A DNA stretch of 64,000 bases from JALZHR01 sp036388475 (GTDB taxonomy: Bacteria; Acidobacteriota; Blastocatellia; Pyrinomonadales; Pyrinomonadaceae): contig DASVRT010000036.1 of assembly GCA_036388475.1 (NCBI GenBank), positions 60,579 through 124,578 of the forward strand, written 5' to 3'. This document shows positions 16,026-24,186 of the stretch, one piece after another. Position 1 is the stretch's first letter; each line of letters begins with the position of its first letter. A model generated the notes under the pieces. The model searched no databases and was not told the origin of the DNA. It saw only the letters and a program-made list of their open reading frames with translations. Made by a program: the position numbers and the translations under genes.

Positions 16026-16358
16026 TTATTCGAGCGGGCGCGTCCCGGCTTCAATGCCTTTGACGCTGGCTTGATTGATAACCTGCACGTGCAAATCGTC
16101 AATCACGCGCACCTGGCACGACAATCGAGTGTGGTCGTTCAAATCGGTTTTGGTCGCCAGGATAGCTTTTTCCGGCTCGCCGATTTCGCCCGGGTCGCCC
16201 GCCAGAACTTCGACGCGGCAGGTCGTGCAGCGCGCGTTTCCGCCGCAGCGATGCAAAATATCAATCCCGTTATCTTCAAGGCAAAGAACGAGTTTTCGTC
16301 CTTCCTCGACTTCAAAAGCCAATGCTCCCTGAGCCGTTTCCGCAGTAATTTTCGGCAT
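16026..16358 (-). CDS. [2Fe-2S] ferredoxin
   Basis: The 110-residue protein is a plant-type ferredoxin. The four cluster cysteines are C38, C44, C47 (CX5CX2C in HRCGGNARCTTC) and C81 (LSCQV). It should carry single electrons in the cytoplasm. The spacing and the acidic LEDNGIDIL stretch resemble the ferredoxins paired with Rieske-type or P450 oxygenases and with fatty-acid desaturases, but no such partner lies beside it. It is on the same strand as sodN, 35 bp upstream, and may share its transcript. A palindromic element separates it from truA. Confidence 0.92.
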   Translation of the reverse strand: MPKITAETAQGALAFEVEEGRKLVLCLEDNGIDILHRCGGNARCTTCRVEVLAGDPGEIGEPEKAILATKTDLNDHTRLSCQVRVIDDLHVQVINQASVKGIEAGTRPLE

Positions 16359-16451
16359 CTTTCGTCAAGCTCCTGCTTATTAGATTTTGTAAAACTTTGA
16401 TACTTTGAATTTGGCACAAATCGGGCGCGAAAAGCAAGCGCGGCAGATTTC

Positions 16452-16566
16452 ATCACAAGGGCACAAAGGAATATTCAAATAGAATAGACAAGATAAAAAA
16501 ACTTTCCGTTCGTGTTCTTTGGTGTTTGTTCACGGCTGATTTTTCTTTGTGTCCTTGCGGCGAAAA
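16452..16566. repeat. Palindromic intergenic repeat element
   Basis: CACAAGGGCACAAAGGA (about 16453-16469) is answered by TCTTTGTGTCCTTGCGG at 16545-16561, with AGATAGACA-like words in the middle. The arms are imperfect. It fills the gap before the end of truA. Confidence 0.65.
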
Positions 16567-17352
16567 TTACGTTAAAGGGAAAATCGCTTTCGATTCGTTC
16601 GGCGGCGCATCGGCTCGATACAAAACTTTTTCCAGAAACAAACCCGACGGCGGCGCGGTAAATTTGGCGGGCGCGTTTGAATGAGATTTCAGCAAACGGC
16701 GAAATTCTTCGGTCGAAAGATTTCCGCGCCCGACTTCCGCCAGCATTCCCACGATTCTTCTGACCATTTTCCACAAAAAATGGCTCGCGCCGATGCGAAA
16801 GCAAATCAAATCGCCGTCGGTGAAAACTTCGGCGCGCTCGACCTTGACGAGCGTCGATTTTTCTTCTTCGGACGATTCCGAAAAAGAGCGAAAATCGTGT
16901 TTGCCGACCAGAAAAGCGGCAGCTTCCTTCATTTCCCCAAAATTTAATTTATCCTTAATCCACCAGACGTAATTTTTGCCGAAAGCCGTCCGCCGCGTCG
17001 AAATCTGGTAAAGATAATAACGCGCGACGGCGTCGTGACGGGCGTGAAAATTTTCCGGCGCGTTCGAGACTTTTAGAATGTTGATGTCGTGCGGCAGAAG
17101 GTCGTTAAAGCCGTGCTGAATCTGGCGCGGCGTGACGTTGGTTTTCAATTCAAAAGACTTCAAATGCGCGATTTGCCGGACGGCGTGAACGCCCGCGTCG
17201 GTTCTGCCCGAACCGCCGATTTCAACCTTTGAAGCAAAAAGCCGGCGCGCCGCCGTCATCAATTCGCCCTGCACGGTTTTGGCGTTGTGCTGAATTTGCC
17301 AGCCGCGATAACGCGTGCCTTCGTATTCGATTTCCAGTTTCCAGGTCGGCAT
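16567..17352 (-). CDS. truA: tRNA pseudouridine(38-40) synthase
   Basis: TruA turns uridines 38, 39 and 40 of the anticodon stem into pseudouridine. The catalytic aspartate is D52 in GRTDAGVHA (49-57), the family signature. The N-terminal YEGTRYRGWQIQ, the mid motif FHARHDAVARYYLYQI and the C-terminal FLWKMVRRIVGMLAEVG are all as expected. The length, 261, is normal. It is a cytoplasmic dimer in known members. Repeat elements lie on both sides, so it may be transcribed alone or with the thioesterase gene upstream on the same strand. Confidence 0.96.
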   Translation of the reverse strand: MPTWKLEIEYEGTRYRGWQIQHNAKTVQGELMTAARRLFASKVEIGGSGRTDAGVHAVRQIAHLKSFELKTNVTPRQIQHGFNDLLPHDINILKVSNAPENFHARHDAVARYYLYQISTRRTAFGKNYVWWIKDKLNFGEMKEAAAFLVGKHDFRSFSESSEEEKSTLVKVERAEVFTDGDLICFRIGASHFLWKMVRRIVGMLAEVGRGNLSTEEFRRLLKSHSNAPAKFTAPPSGLFLEKVLYRADAPPNESKAIFPLT

Positions 17353-17354
17353 TT

Positions 17355-17425
17355 AATTAATGGAAAACGGAAAATGAATAATGGAAAACAAAAAGCATTT
17401 TCCACTTTCCGTTCTCGGTTTTTCG
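17355..17425. repeat. Heptamer repeat element, GGAAAAC words
   Basis: GGAAAAC and GGAAAAT run with a 7-bp period at about 17360-17387 and are answered by CATTTTCCACTTTCCGTT at 17396-17413. The element sits between the truA start and the thioesterase stop. Confidence 0.75.
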
Positions 17426-17839
17426 TTATTTTCCTATTAAAACTTTCTCGCGATATTGATTAATCGCCACGTAAGTCACGTCGGCTTCGGTGACGCGGAC
17501 GGATTGACCGTGCGAGCCGAAGCGTTCGGCTTCGACCGAGACGTGGACGGTGATGGAAGTTTTTCCGACCTTGACGGTTTCGGCGTAAAAACTGACCAAA
17601 TCGCCTATAAAAACCGGCTCGTGAAAAATAACTTCCTTCATCGCGACCGTCACAAAGCGGTCGTGTCCCGTCTGGCGCACGGCTTCGACGCCGCCGGCGA
17701 CGTCGATGTAGCTCAGGATAATGCCGCCGAAGACCGTCCCGTGCGCGTTCGTGTCGCGCGGCATCATCGTCAGGCGAATCGCCACTTCGCGGAGCTTGTC
17801 GATTACCGGAGCTTGCTTTTCGAGTTGTTCGTTTTCCAT
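17426..17839 (-). CDS. Acyl-CoA thioesterase (YciA-type hotdog fold)
   Basis: Hydrolyses acyl-CoA to free acid and CoA. I start at the ATG at 17839 (137 residues); the longer frame begins in repeat DNA. The conserved loop MPRDTNAHGTVFGG carries the catalytic Asp/Asn region of hotdog thioesterases, followed by the long helix ILSYIDVAGGVEA. The strands VTVAMKEVIFHEPVFIGDLVSFYA and SITVHVSVEAE complete the fold; only parts are quoted. It is a hexamer in relatives. Substrate chain length cannot be told. Together with the acyl-CoA ligase at 22461 it suggests fatty-acid turnover, but the two are not linked. Confidence 0.9.
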   Translation of the reverse strand: MENEQLEKQAPVIDKLREVAIRLTMMPRDTNAHGTVFGGIILSYIDVAGGVEAVRQTGHDRFVTVAMKEVIFHEPVFIGDLVSFYAETVKVGKTSITVHVSVEAERFGSHGQSVRVTEADVTYVAINQYREKVLIGK

Positions 17840-17847
17840 AAATTTTT

Positions 17848-17952
17848 TAACGCGAAGAAGGCAAAGAGGCAAAGAAATAAAAATAGAAAATAGAGAGAAA
17901 TCAGTTTTTTACTTTGTCCGTTGTCTTCTTTTCCTTTGCGCCCTTGCGTTAA
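17848..17952. repeat. Palindromic intergenic repeat element with GGCAAAG words
   Basis: The ends TTAACGCGAAG (17848-17858) and its near complement to 17952 are inverted. AGGCAAAG words follow on the left and CCTTTGCGCCC on the right. The right end provides the stop codon of the hydrolase gene (TTA at 17949-17951). Confidence 0.75.
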
Positions 17953-18578
17953 ATTCTTTCCTTTGTCCAGTCGCGTACGGTGTCTTTCAATTCGTTCAGA
18001 TGCTTATCGAAAAAATGCCCGCAGTTTTCAAAAATAATCAGCTCTTTTTCGCATTCCAATCGCTCGTAAAGCTTTTTCAAACTTTCGACCGAACCGAACT
18101 CGTCCGCGTCGCCGTGAACGAACAGAATCGGTTTCCGGCATTCCCGCAAAAACGAATAATCGTATTTATCGACCGGCGTTCCGATGCTGATTAGACGCGG
18201 AACCCGCGCGTCATTTAAAACCGTTTCCGTGCCGAAGCGCGAGCCGAACGAAAATCCGGCGAACGTGATTTCCCGCTGCGGGTAATTTTCGGTCAAATAA
18301 TCCAGCGCCGTGCGAATGTCTTCTTTCTCGCCGCGCCCTTCGTCGTGCTCGCCGGTCGAAAGTCCGACGCCGCGAAAGTTGAAGCGAAGCGTCACCAGAC
18401 CGGCTTCCAGCAGTCCGGCGGCGGCGCGGTAGACGACCTTGTTGTGCATCGTTCCGCCGCCCATCGGGTGCGGGTGAGCGACGAGCGCCGCGCCGTTTGC
18501 CGCGCCGTCCGGTTCTTTCAAAATCGCTTCCAGCCGTCCGTGCGGCGCGGGAATAAACAGGTTGCCTTGCGGATACAT
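17949..18578 (-). CDS. Alpha/beta hydrolase
   Basis: The 209-residue protein, counted from the ATG at 18578, is a compact alpha/beta hydrolase. The nucleophile elbow is GFSFGS (serine), the acid is in HGDADEFG and the histidine in ENCGHFF. The oxyanion HPHPMGGGTMHNKVV region is typical of the CocE-like/serine aminopeptidase S33 or dienelactone-hydrolase-like group that acts on small esters or peptides. There is no signal peptide, so it is cytoplasmic. Its stop codon lies in a repeat element and its start is next to the 31-bp palindrome at 18632-18780. The exact substrate is unknown. Confidence 0.88.
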   Translation of the reverse strand: MYPQGNLFIPAPHGRLEAILKEPDGAANGAALVAHPHPMGGGTMHNKVVYRAAAGLLEAGLVTLRFNFRGVGLSTGEHDEGRGEKEDIRTALDYLTENYPQREITFAGFSFGSRFGTETVLNDARVPRLISIGTPVDKYDYSFLRECRKPILFVHGDADEFGSVESLKKLYERLECEKELIIFENCGHFFDKHLNELKDTVRDWTKERI

Positions 18579-18631
18579 AGTTGAATTTTCGATTTTAGAA
18601 TTGCGGGTTGAGATTGGCAAATGCGGAATTC

Positions 18632-18780
18632 AATTACGAATTAAAAATTACGAATGACGAATGGATGATTTTTGACCTTTGATTTTTGACCGTTGATAGC
18701 TGAATATTTTCAAAGGCTAAAGTTAAGAGCGCAAAGGTCATTTCTTCCAATTCGTCATTCGTAATTTTTAATTCGTAATT
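18632..18780. repeat. Palindromic element with perfect 31-bp arms
   Basis: The 31 bases at 18632-18662 (AATTACGAATTAAAAATTAC and on) match the complement of 18750-18780 without a mismatch. In the loop, TTTTGACCTTTGAT-type words repeat with a 7/14-bp period at about 18670-18700. It occupies most of the 289-bp divergent gap between the hydrolase and STT3-like genes, where promoters must also lie. Confidence 0.9.
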
Positions 18781-18867
18781 AATCAAAGCGTCATTAGAAG
18801 TTTAACGCTGTTTCGTGATATTTTTTCTAAGATTAATTCAAATATTACGCACTCGTTTTTATCGAAA

Positions 18868-20706
18868 ATGGAAGAAATACAAACGGAAAATACGGCGGTC
18901 GCGGAAAAGCCGGCGGAAACCGCGGCGGCTCGGCAATCCTGGAAAGAATGGCTCGGCACGGACGAAGCCGTGCGCTGGGTTTATCTGGTTTTCGGCTTGT
19001 GCGCCATCTTTTTGCTGATGATTATCCTGCAGCGCTCGACCGACGCGGTTTGCTGCGGCGATTGGGACGGCTACTATCACATCCGCTGGAGCTCGCTTTT
19101 GTGGGAAAGCTTTAAAAGCGGTCACTGGCTGCCGGAATTTAAATGGCTGCCTTTAACCGTTTTGAATCCGCAGGATTACAACGACCATCATTTTCTTTTT
19201 CACCTTTTGCAGATTCCTTTTCTGTGGGTTTTCGAGCCGGTGATGGCGGCGAAAGTGGCGACGGTTTTCTACGCCAGCCTGGCGATTTTTTCGGTTTACT
19301 GGCTGATGTTTTATTACCGGGTCGATTACCTTCTGGTCTGGCTCGCCGTGCTTTTGACGTGCGCCAACCCGTTTTTTTACCGGATGAATATGGCGAAAGC
19401 GCCGCCGTTGACGATTATCATCACGGTCATCGGAATTTATCTTTTGTTCGAGCGTAAATATATCTGGCTGCTGCCTTTGATGTTCCTGTTTGTCTGGACT
19501 TACAGCCTGTTTCCGCTTTTGTTTTTCGCGGCGATAATCTGGGCGGCGATTGTCGGCTGGAACGAGCGCAAGTTTGAATGGAAGCCGCTCGCCTACACGA
19601 CCGGCGGAATGATTCTCGGCAATATCATTAACCCGTATTTTCCAAACAATCTGACGCTTTTCTGGGAACATTTCGCCACGAAAATAAAAGTCGGCGGCGA
19701 TTTTGTCGTCGCGGTCGGCGGCGAATGGTATCCGTATTCGGGACAGGATTTGCTGACGCATTTTCCGATTGCGATGACGGCGATGCTTATCGGCTACATT
19801 CTGTTTACGCCGAAAAACGGAAAACTGCCCGAAAAAGCGACGTTTTTTCTGGTGTTCGTGACGATTCTGCTGGCTTCGCAGTTTCGCTCGAAACGCTTTG
19901 CCGAATATTTTCCGCCGTTTGCGGTTTTGTTTGCCGCCTTTAGCTGGCAGGCGTTTCTCCTTCCGAACGCTTTGCAGCTGCCGGAAGATTTCAAAAAAGA
20001 CATCGAGCCTTACCTGGATAAGAAACGCAGCGAGCGCGACGAGCTTTACGAAAAAATCAAACAGGCGGTCGCCGCGGTCATCGGCGTTTTGCTGGTCGTC
20101 CTGATATTTTACAATTTTCGCGGCGTGCATATGGATTGGTGGGGTTTTAAAATCGAGCAGGAAGGCTTGGTCGAATCAATCCGCAACAACGAATCGCACG
20201 ACCGCTACCGGCGCGCCGCCGACTGGCTCAACCAGAACGTGCCGGAAAACGAGATAATCTTTAACTGCAACTGGGACGATTTTCCGAAGCTGTTTTTCTT
20301 TGACACGAAACACCGCTACGTGTACGGACTGGACCCGAATTACCTGTATTCGAAAAATCCGGAACTATCGAAGCTCATCGGCGACATCACGGGCGGAAAA
20401 GTCGATGACCCGGGACCTGTCATTCGCGAAAAATTCGGCGCGCGCTATGTGTTTTCCGACGCCAAAGAGAATACGGATTTTCTCGCTAAAGCGCTGGACA
20501 GCGGCTGGTTTGAAATGGCTTATGAAGACGACGAAGCGTATATTTTAAAAATCCGCGACGAGAAAGGCGAGCCGCCGAACCCGTCAACGAGCGACGACAA
20601 AAACGGAAGCGCCGACGAGCCGACCGAAGAAGAAATGAAACAGCTCGAAGAGGAAGAAAAAGCCGCCAACGCCAACGGAAGCGCGGCAGAAGAGGAAGAA
20701 AAATAA
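18868..20706 (+). CDS. STT3/GT-C-like polytopic membrane protein
   Basis: The 612-residue protein has a first helix at about 36-55 and then a loop with GDWDGYYHIRWS, whose D65 and D67 fit the DxD of oligosaccharyltransferase-like GT-C enzymes, and DYNDHH at 103-108, the second acidic motif of that fold. About ten further helices follow up to residue 425. A soluble domain (about 430-580) contains WLNQNVPENEIIFNCNWDDFP-like sequence, read here in part, as in STT3 C-terminal domains. The last 40 residues are very acidic (EEEMKQLEEEEK). It probably moves a sugar from a lipid carrier to a protein or lipid outside the membrane. The acceptor is unknown. Confidence 0.8.
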   Translation: MEEIQTENTAVAEKPAETAAARQSWKEWLGTDEAVRWVYLVFGLCAIFLLMIILQRSTDAVCCGDWDGYYHIRWSSLLWESFKSGHWLPEFKWLPLTVLNPQDYNDHHFLFHLLQIPFLWVFEPVMAAKVATVFYASLAIFSVYWLMFYYRVDYLLVWLAVLLTCANPFFYRMNMAKAPPLTIIITVIGIYLLFERKYIWLLPLMFLFVWTYSLFPLLFFAAIIWAAIVGWNERKFEWKPLAYTTGGMILGNIINPYFPNNLTLFWEHFATKIKVGGDFVVAVGGEWYPYSGQDLLTHFPIAMTAMLIGYILFTPKNGKLPEKATFFLVFVTILLASQFRSKRFAEYFPPFAVLFAAFSWQAFLLPNALQLPEDFKKDIEPYLDKKRSERDELYEKIKQAVAAVIGVLLVVLIFYNFRGVHMDWWGFKIEQEGLVESIRNNESHDRYRRAADWLNQNVPENEIIFNCNWDDFPKLFFFDTKHRYVYGLDPNYLYSKNPELSKLIGDITGGKVDDPGPVIREKFGARYVFSDAKENTDFLAKALDSGWFEMAYEDDEAYILKIRDEKGEPPNPSTSDDKNGSADEPTEEEMKQLEEEEKAANANGSAAEEEEK

Positions 20707-20724
20707 AGCAGGTTACGCGACTTG

Positions 20725-21180
20725 ATGAAAACGGACAAAAACAAATTTATTTTCAGTTTTAAAGCCAGGGTTTTTGGTTTTTATCTGCTCGGCTGTTTGT
20801 TCGTTTCATCTTGTCAAACCGCCGTCACGCCGGTCGGGAATCTGCAACCGCCGACTCCGACGCCCGAGATTAAGGAAACGAAAGACGATTTTTCGGAAAA
20901 ATTGGAATACGTTCAAAAGGGCGCTTTCGCTTTCATTTACGTGTTTCGGCGCAAAGACGGCGCGGCTTTGGATTCCGACGACCGCAAATACTTGCGGGCA
21001 AATTCGCCGATGGAGACGAATCAGTGGGTTCTGACCGACGACGCTAAAGTCGCGATTGCCGGTTCAAATTACCAGTTTCTGCCTGAAAGTCTGGACGCTT
21101 TGAAAAAACGCTTTAACCTCGAAGATTTATCCAAACCGCCCGAAACGAAACCGTCGGAAAACGCCGACACCGGCAATTAA
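20725..21180 (+). CDS. Putative lipoprotein of unknown function
   Basis: I choose the ATG at 20725 over the TTG one codon upstream. The product, 151 residues, has a basic N-region, a hydrophobic stretch and two possible lipobox cysteines, C24 (YLLGC) and C30 (FVSSC). The mature part starts with a Pro/Thr-rich spacer (PPTPTPEIKE) and then a short globular part with FAFIYVFRRKDGAALDSDD. It should be anchored to a membrane on the outer side. It lies 18 bp after the STT3-like gene and 11 bp before the AI-2E permease gene, so the three form an operon. Its specific role is unknown. Confidence 0.75.
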   Translation: MKTDKNKFIFSFKARVFGFYLLGCLFVSSCQTAVTPVGNLQPPTPTPEIKETKDDFSEKLEYVQKGAFAFIYVFRRKDGAALDSDDRKYLRANSPMETNQWVLTDDAKVAIAGSNYQFLPESLDALKKRFNLEDLSKPPETKPSENADTGN

Positions 21181-21191
21181 GGAGAAAGATT

Positions 21192-22394
21192 GTGGCAGAA
21201 AAGAAAGTCCGCGAAATGAGATTATCGGCGCGCAGGGTTTTTCTCGACCCTTCGACGCCGCCGGTGCTTTCGATTGTTCGCATCGTCGTCATCACGCTCC
21301 TGATTCTGGCGGTCGCCGATTTTGCGAAAGGCATCATCGTCTCGCTGACGCATCTTTTTTTTATGGTGATTCTGGCAATCTTTTTCGCGTATTTGATTGA
21401 GCCGCTTGTCAAACTGATTCGCCAGCCCTTCGAAGAACGCCAGCGAGAAAGATTAATGCCGCGCCCGCTGGCGATTGCCGTCGCCTATGTAGTTGTTTTT
21501 TCGATTCTCGGCATTGCGATTGCCTGGCTCGCGCCGCTGGTCAACGAGCAGGCGAAGCAATTGACCACCAATCTGCCGACTTATACGACCTCGATTCAAT
21601 CGTGGATTCGCGACATCAGCAATCGTTTCGACCGCTATCGCATTCCCGAAGCGATTCAAACTCAGATTAACGAAAAGGCGGGCGTCCTGGCGGCTGACGT
21701 CGGAACGCAGGTCACAAATTTTTTGATAGCGCTGGCTTCGTATCTGCCGTGGCTCATCTTGGTTCCGGTGCTCGGTTTCTTTTTCCTGAAAGACGCCAAT
21801 TTTTTCCGCATCTCATTTTTGCGGCTTTTTCCGAGCGGGCGCTGGCGGTCGCGGATTGAATCGGTCATCTACGACGTCAATCAGACGCTCGCCGCCTACA
21901 CGCGTGCGCAGCTTATTTCCTGCGTTCTCATCGGCGTTATCTGCACCTTCGGTTTTTATCTTATCGGCATCAATTACGCTTTATTGCTCGGCATCGTCGC
22001 CGGGGTTCTGGAATTTATTCCGCTGCTCGGACCTATCACCGTCGCTATCATCGCCGTGACTGCCGCCGGATTGCAATCGCCGTGGCAGGCGCTTTACACA
22101 GGCATATTTCTTGCCGCGCTGCGAATCAGCCAGGATTATATTATTTACCCGCGAATCGTGCGCGGCGGCATTCACCTGCACCCGCTGGCGATTATTTTAT
22201 CGGTTCTGGCGGGCGAGCAGGTCGCGGGAATTCCCGGCGTTTTTATCTCGATTCCGGTCGTCGCGCTCCTGACCGTGCTTTATAAACACATTCTCGAACA
22301 CAGCGGCAGCAAAGGACTTTTCACCAACTTGTTTGAAGAAAAGACGGACGCCAGCAAAATTCCGGACGAAGGCGGCGAACCGAAAACGGCTTAG
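21192..22394 (+). CDS. AI-2E family transporter (PerM/YhhT type)
   Basis: The gene starts with GTG at 21192 behind AAGGAGA. The 400-residue protein has the standard eight-helix layout: an N-terminal pair (about 27-60, VIILAIFFAYLIEPLVK region), a long outside loop, and a C-terminal set with LLGIVAGVLEFIPLLGPITVA at about 255, the family signature, then GEQVAGIPGVFISIPVVA. Members export signalling molecules or sodium and are often misnamed from the AI-2 exporter TqsA, so the substrate is open. It is the third gene of the STT3-like/lipoprotein operon. Confidence 0.92.
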   Translation: MAEKKVREMRLSARRVFLDPSTPPVLSIVRIVVITLLILAVADFAKGIIVSLTHLFFMVILAIFFAYLIEPLVKLIRQPFEERQRERLMPRPLAIAVAYVVVFSILGIAIAWLAPLVNEQAKQLTTNLPTYTTSIQSWIRDISNRFDRYRIPEAIQTQINEKAGVLAADVGTQVTNFLIALASYLPWLILVPVLGFFFLKDANFFRISFLRLFPSGRWRSRIESVIYDVNQTLAAYTRAQLISCVLIGVICTFGFYLIGINYALLLGIVAGVLEFIPLLGPITVAIIAVTAAGLQSPWQALYTGIFLAALRISQDYIIYPRIVRGGIHLHPLAIILSVLAGEQVAGIPGVFISIPVVALLTVLYKHILEHSGSKGLFTNLFEEKTDASKIPDEGGEPKTA

Positions 22395-22399
22395 ACAAG

Positions 22400-22485
22400 A
22401 AAGAGGATTAGGTATTTAAGGGATTAAGTGTTTAGCTTATCGGTATTTCCGCGTAAACCCTTAATCACTTAATCGCTTTCTTTCA
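22400..22485. repeat. Heptamer repeat element at the convergent AI-2E/ligase ends
   Basis: GATTAGGTATTTAAGGGATTAAGTG on the left (in two parts) is answered by CACTTAATC and AACCCTTAATC on the right (about 22457-22474). The minus-strand ligase gene takes its last residues RLSD and its stop from this element. Confidence 0.7.
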
Positions 22486-24035
22486 GCGTAAATCCGCGCC
22501 AGTTCGCGTTTGAGCAGTTTGCCGGTCGGACCTTTCGGGATGTCGGCGACGAAATAAATGCGCTTCGGGCATTTATAGTCGGCTAGATGCTGTTTACAGA
22601 AATTTATTAAATCGTCTTGGCTCGACGGCGCGTCGTCTTTTAAAACGACGAATGCGGCGACTTCTTCGCCGTATAATTCGTCGGGAACGCCGATAACGGC
22701 AGCAGATTGCACCGCCGGATGCGTGTATAAAAGCTCGTCAATCTCGCGCGGGTAGATGTTTTCGCCGCCGCGAATAATCATATCGGATTTGCGGTCGGCG
22801 ATGTAGAAAAAGCCGTCGGCGTCTCGATAACCGATGTCGCCCGTGTGAAACCAGCCGTTTTGAAAGGCTTTCCGCGTCGCTTCTTCGTTTTTAAAATAAC
22901 CTTTAAAAATATTCTCGCCGCGCAGGACGATTTCGCCCAGCTCGCCATCGGGAACTTCTTCTTCGCGCTCGTCAAAAACCTTCATTTCGTTGCCGATCGG
23001 CTGACCGCACGAGCCGGGACGCCGATTCGTATTCGGCGGATTAAACGTCGAGCGACAGGTCGATTCGCTCAATCCGTAACCTTCGACGACCAAGCAATCG
23101 AAAGTCTCTTCAAACTTCCGCAAAACTTCCGCCGGAACCGGCGCGGAGCCGCACATCGCGAAACGAAGCGTTTCCGAATGCGGAACGCGGAATGCGGAAT
23201 GCGAATTTTCCGGCTGACCGCTGACCGCTGATTGCTGATCGCTTTTCTGCAAAAGCATCGAAAGCATCGTCGCCACCGAGCCGAACGAGGTGATTTTGTA
23301 ATCCGCCACGATTTGCCAGAAGCGAGACGCGGAAAATTTCGGAGAAACGACCGTCGAAGCGCCCGCATAAAGCGCCGTCATCGTCGTCACGGAAACGGCG
23401 TTCATATGAAAAAGCGGCATAATCGTTAATAAACGGTCGTTTTCGTCAAAGCCGAGCCATTCGGCGATTTGCCGCGCGTTGGCGATTAAATTTCCGTGTG
23501 TTAAAAGGCAGCCTTTCGGTTTTCCGGTCGTGCCGGACGTGTAAATAATAATCGCTTCGTCGCCTTTCCCGATTTCCGTTTCGGCTAATTTTTCGGCGTA
23601 GCTTTTCGTCGCGTCCGCTTCATTATCAAATTGAATTACGTTTTGCAGATGCGGCAAATCTTCGCGGATTTTATCAATCGCGTTTTGAAACTGCGAATGA
23701 ACGAGCAGCATTTTCGCTTCCGAATTATTCAACGCAAAAGCGATTTCTTCGGCTTTCAAAAGCGAATTTATCGGTCCCGCCGGCGCGCCGATTTTGAAAC
23801 AGGCGAAATAAGCGATAATGTATTCCGCGCTGTTCGGCATTAATAAACTGACCACGTCGCCTTTCGCGATGCCGTTTTCCGAAAGCATATTGGCGGCGCG
23901 ATTGACCGCTTTATCAAATTCCGCGTACGTCCAGCGGCGATGGTCGGCTTCGGAAAATAAAAAAACTTTAGCCCCGTGCTCCCGCGCGCGATTTTCCAGC
24001 AGCCGGCGCAGGTTATTGTTGCTTTTTATTGTCAT
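22461..24035 (-). CDS. Class I adenylate-forming enzyme, probable acyl-CoA ligase
   Basis: The 524-residue enzyme activates an acid with ATP and links it to CoA. The P-loop-like motif is YTSGTTGKPKG (165-175), the core GYGLSEST starts at 319, the hinge region has TGDIGYRDADGFFYIADR, and the catalytic lysine is in GPTGKLLKREL near the C-terminus. It resembles long- or medium-chain fatty-acid/OSB-type ligases; the true substrate is not readable. Residues 264-289, between a helix and the strand RFAMCGSAP, are encoded by two heptamer repeat runs, an insertion not expected in the family. The last codons and stop lie in another repeat element. Confidence 0.9.
   Translation of the reverse strand: MTIKSNNNLRRLLENRAREHGAKVFLFSEADHRRWTYAEFDKAVNRAANMLSENGIAKGDVVSLLMPNSAEYIIAYFACFKIGAPAGPINSLLKAEEIAFALNNSEAKMLLVHSQFQNAIDKIREDLPHLQNVIQFDNEADATKSYAEKLAETEIGKGDEAIIIYTSGTTGKPKGCLLTHGNLIANARQIAEWLGFDENDRLLTIMPLFHMNAVSVTTMTALYAGASTVVSPKFSASRFWQIVADYKITSFGSVATMLSMLLQKSDQQSAVSGQPENSHSAFRVPHSETLRFAMCGSAPVPAEVLRKFEETFDCLVVEGYGLSESTCRSTFNPPNTNRRPGSCGQPIGNEMKVFDEREEEVPDGELGEIVLRGENIFKGYFKNEEATRKAFQNGWFHTGDIGYRDADGFFYIADRKSDMIIRGGENIYPREIDELLYTHPAVQSAAVIGVPDELYGEEVAAFVVLKDDAPSSQDDLINFCKQHLADYKCPKRIYFVADIPKGPTGKLLKRELARIYAERKRLSD
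23176..23242. repeat. Two heptamer repeat runs inside the acyl-CoA ligase gene
   Basis: GAATGCG/GAACGCG occurs four times in exact 7-bp register at 23176-23203, and GCTGACC/GCTGATT four times at 23213-23240. On the minus strand they encode SDQQSAVSGQPENSHSAF and RVPHSE (residues 265-287). The second word is the same as in the FHA gene at 12344-12371. The frame is kept, so the ligase stays intact. Confidence 0.9.
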
Positions 24036-24089
24036 ATTTCGTATATTTTAGCGCACTTCGATTTTAATTTAACGCACAAGCTGTTTGAA

Positions 24090-24165
24090 GGAAAAGGCAA
24101 AAGGTCAAAGGAAAAGATAATAAACGAATTTTGCCTTTTTCCCTTTACCTTTTACCTTGCTTTGC
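24090..24165. repeat. Heptamer repeat element before the aldehyde dehydrogenase gene
   Basis: AAAAGGC/AAAAGGT words (24091-24110) are answered by TTTTGCCTTTTTCCCTTTAC and TTTACCT copies (24129-24158). The period is 7 bp. It occupies most of the divergent gap between ligase and dehydrogenase. Confidence 0.75.
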
Positions 24166-24186
24166 GTCTTTCAGTATTAAATTTTT

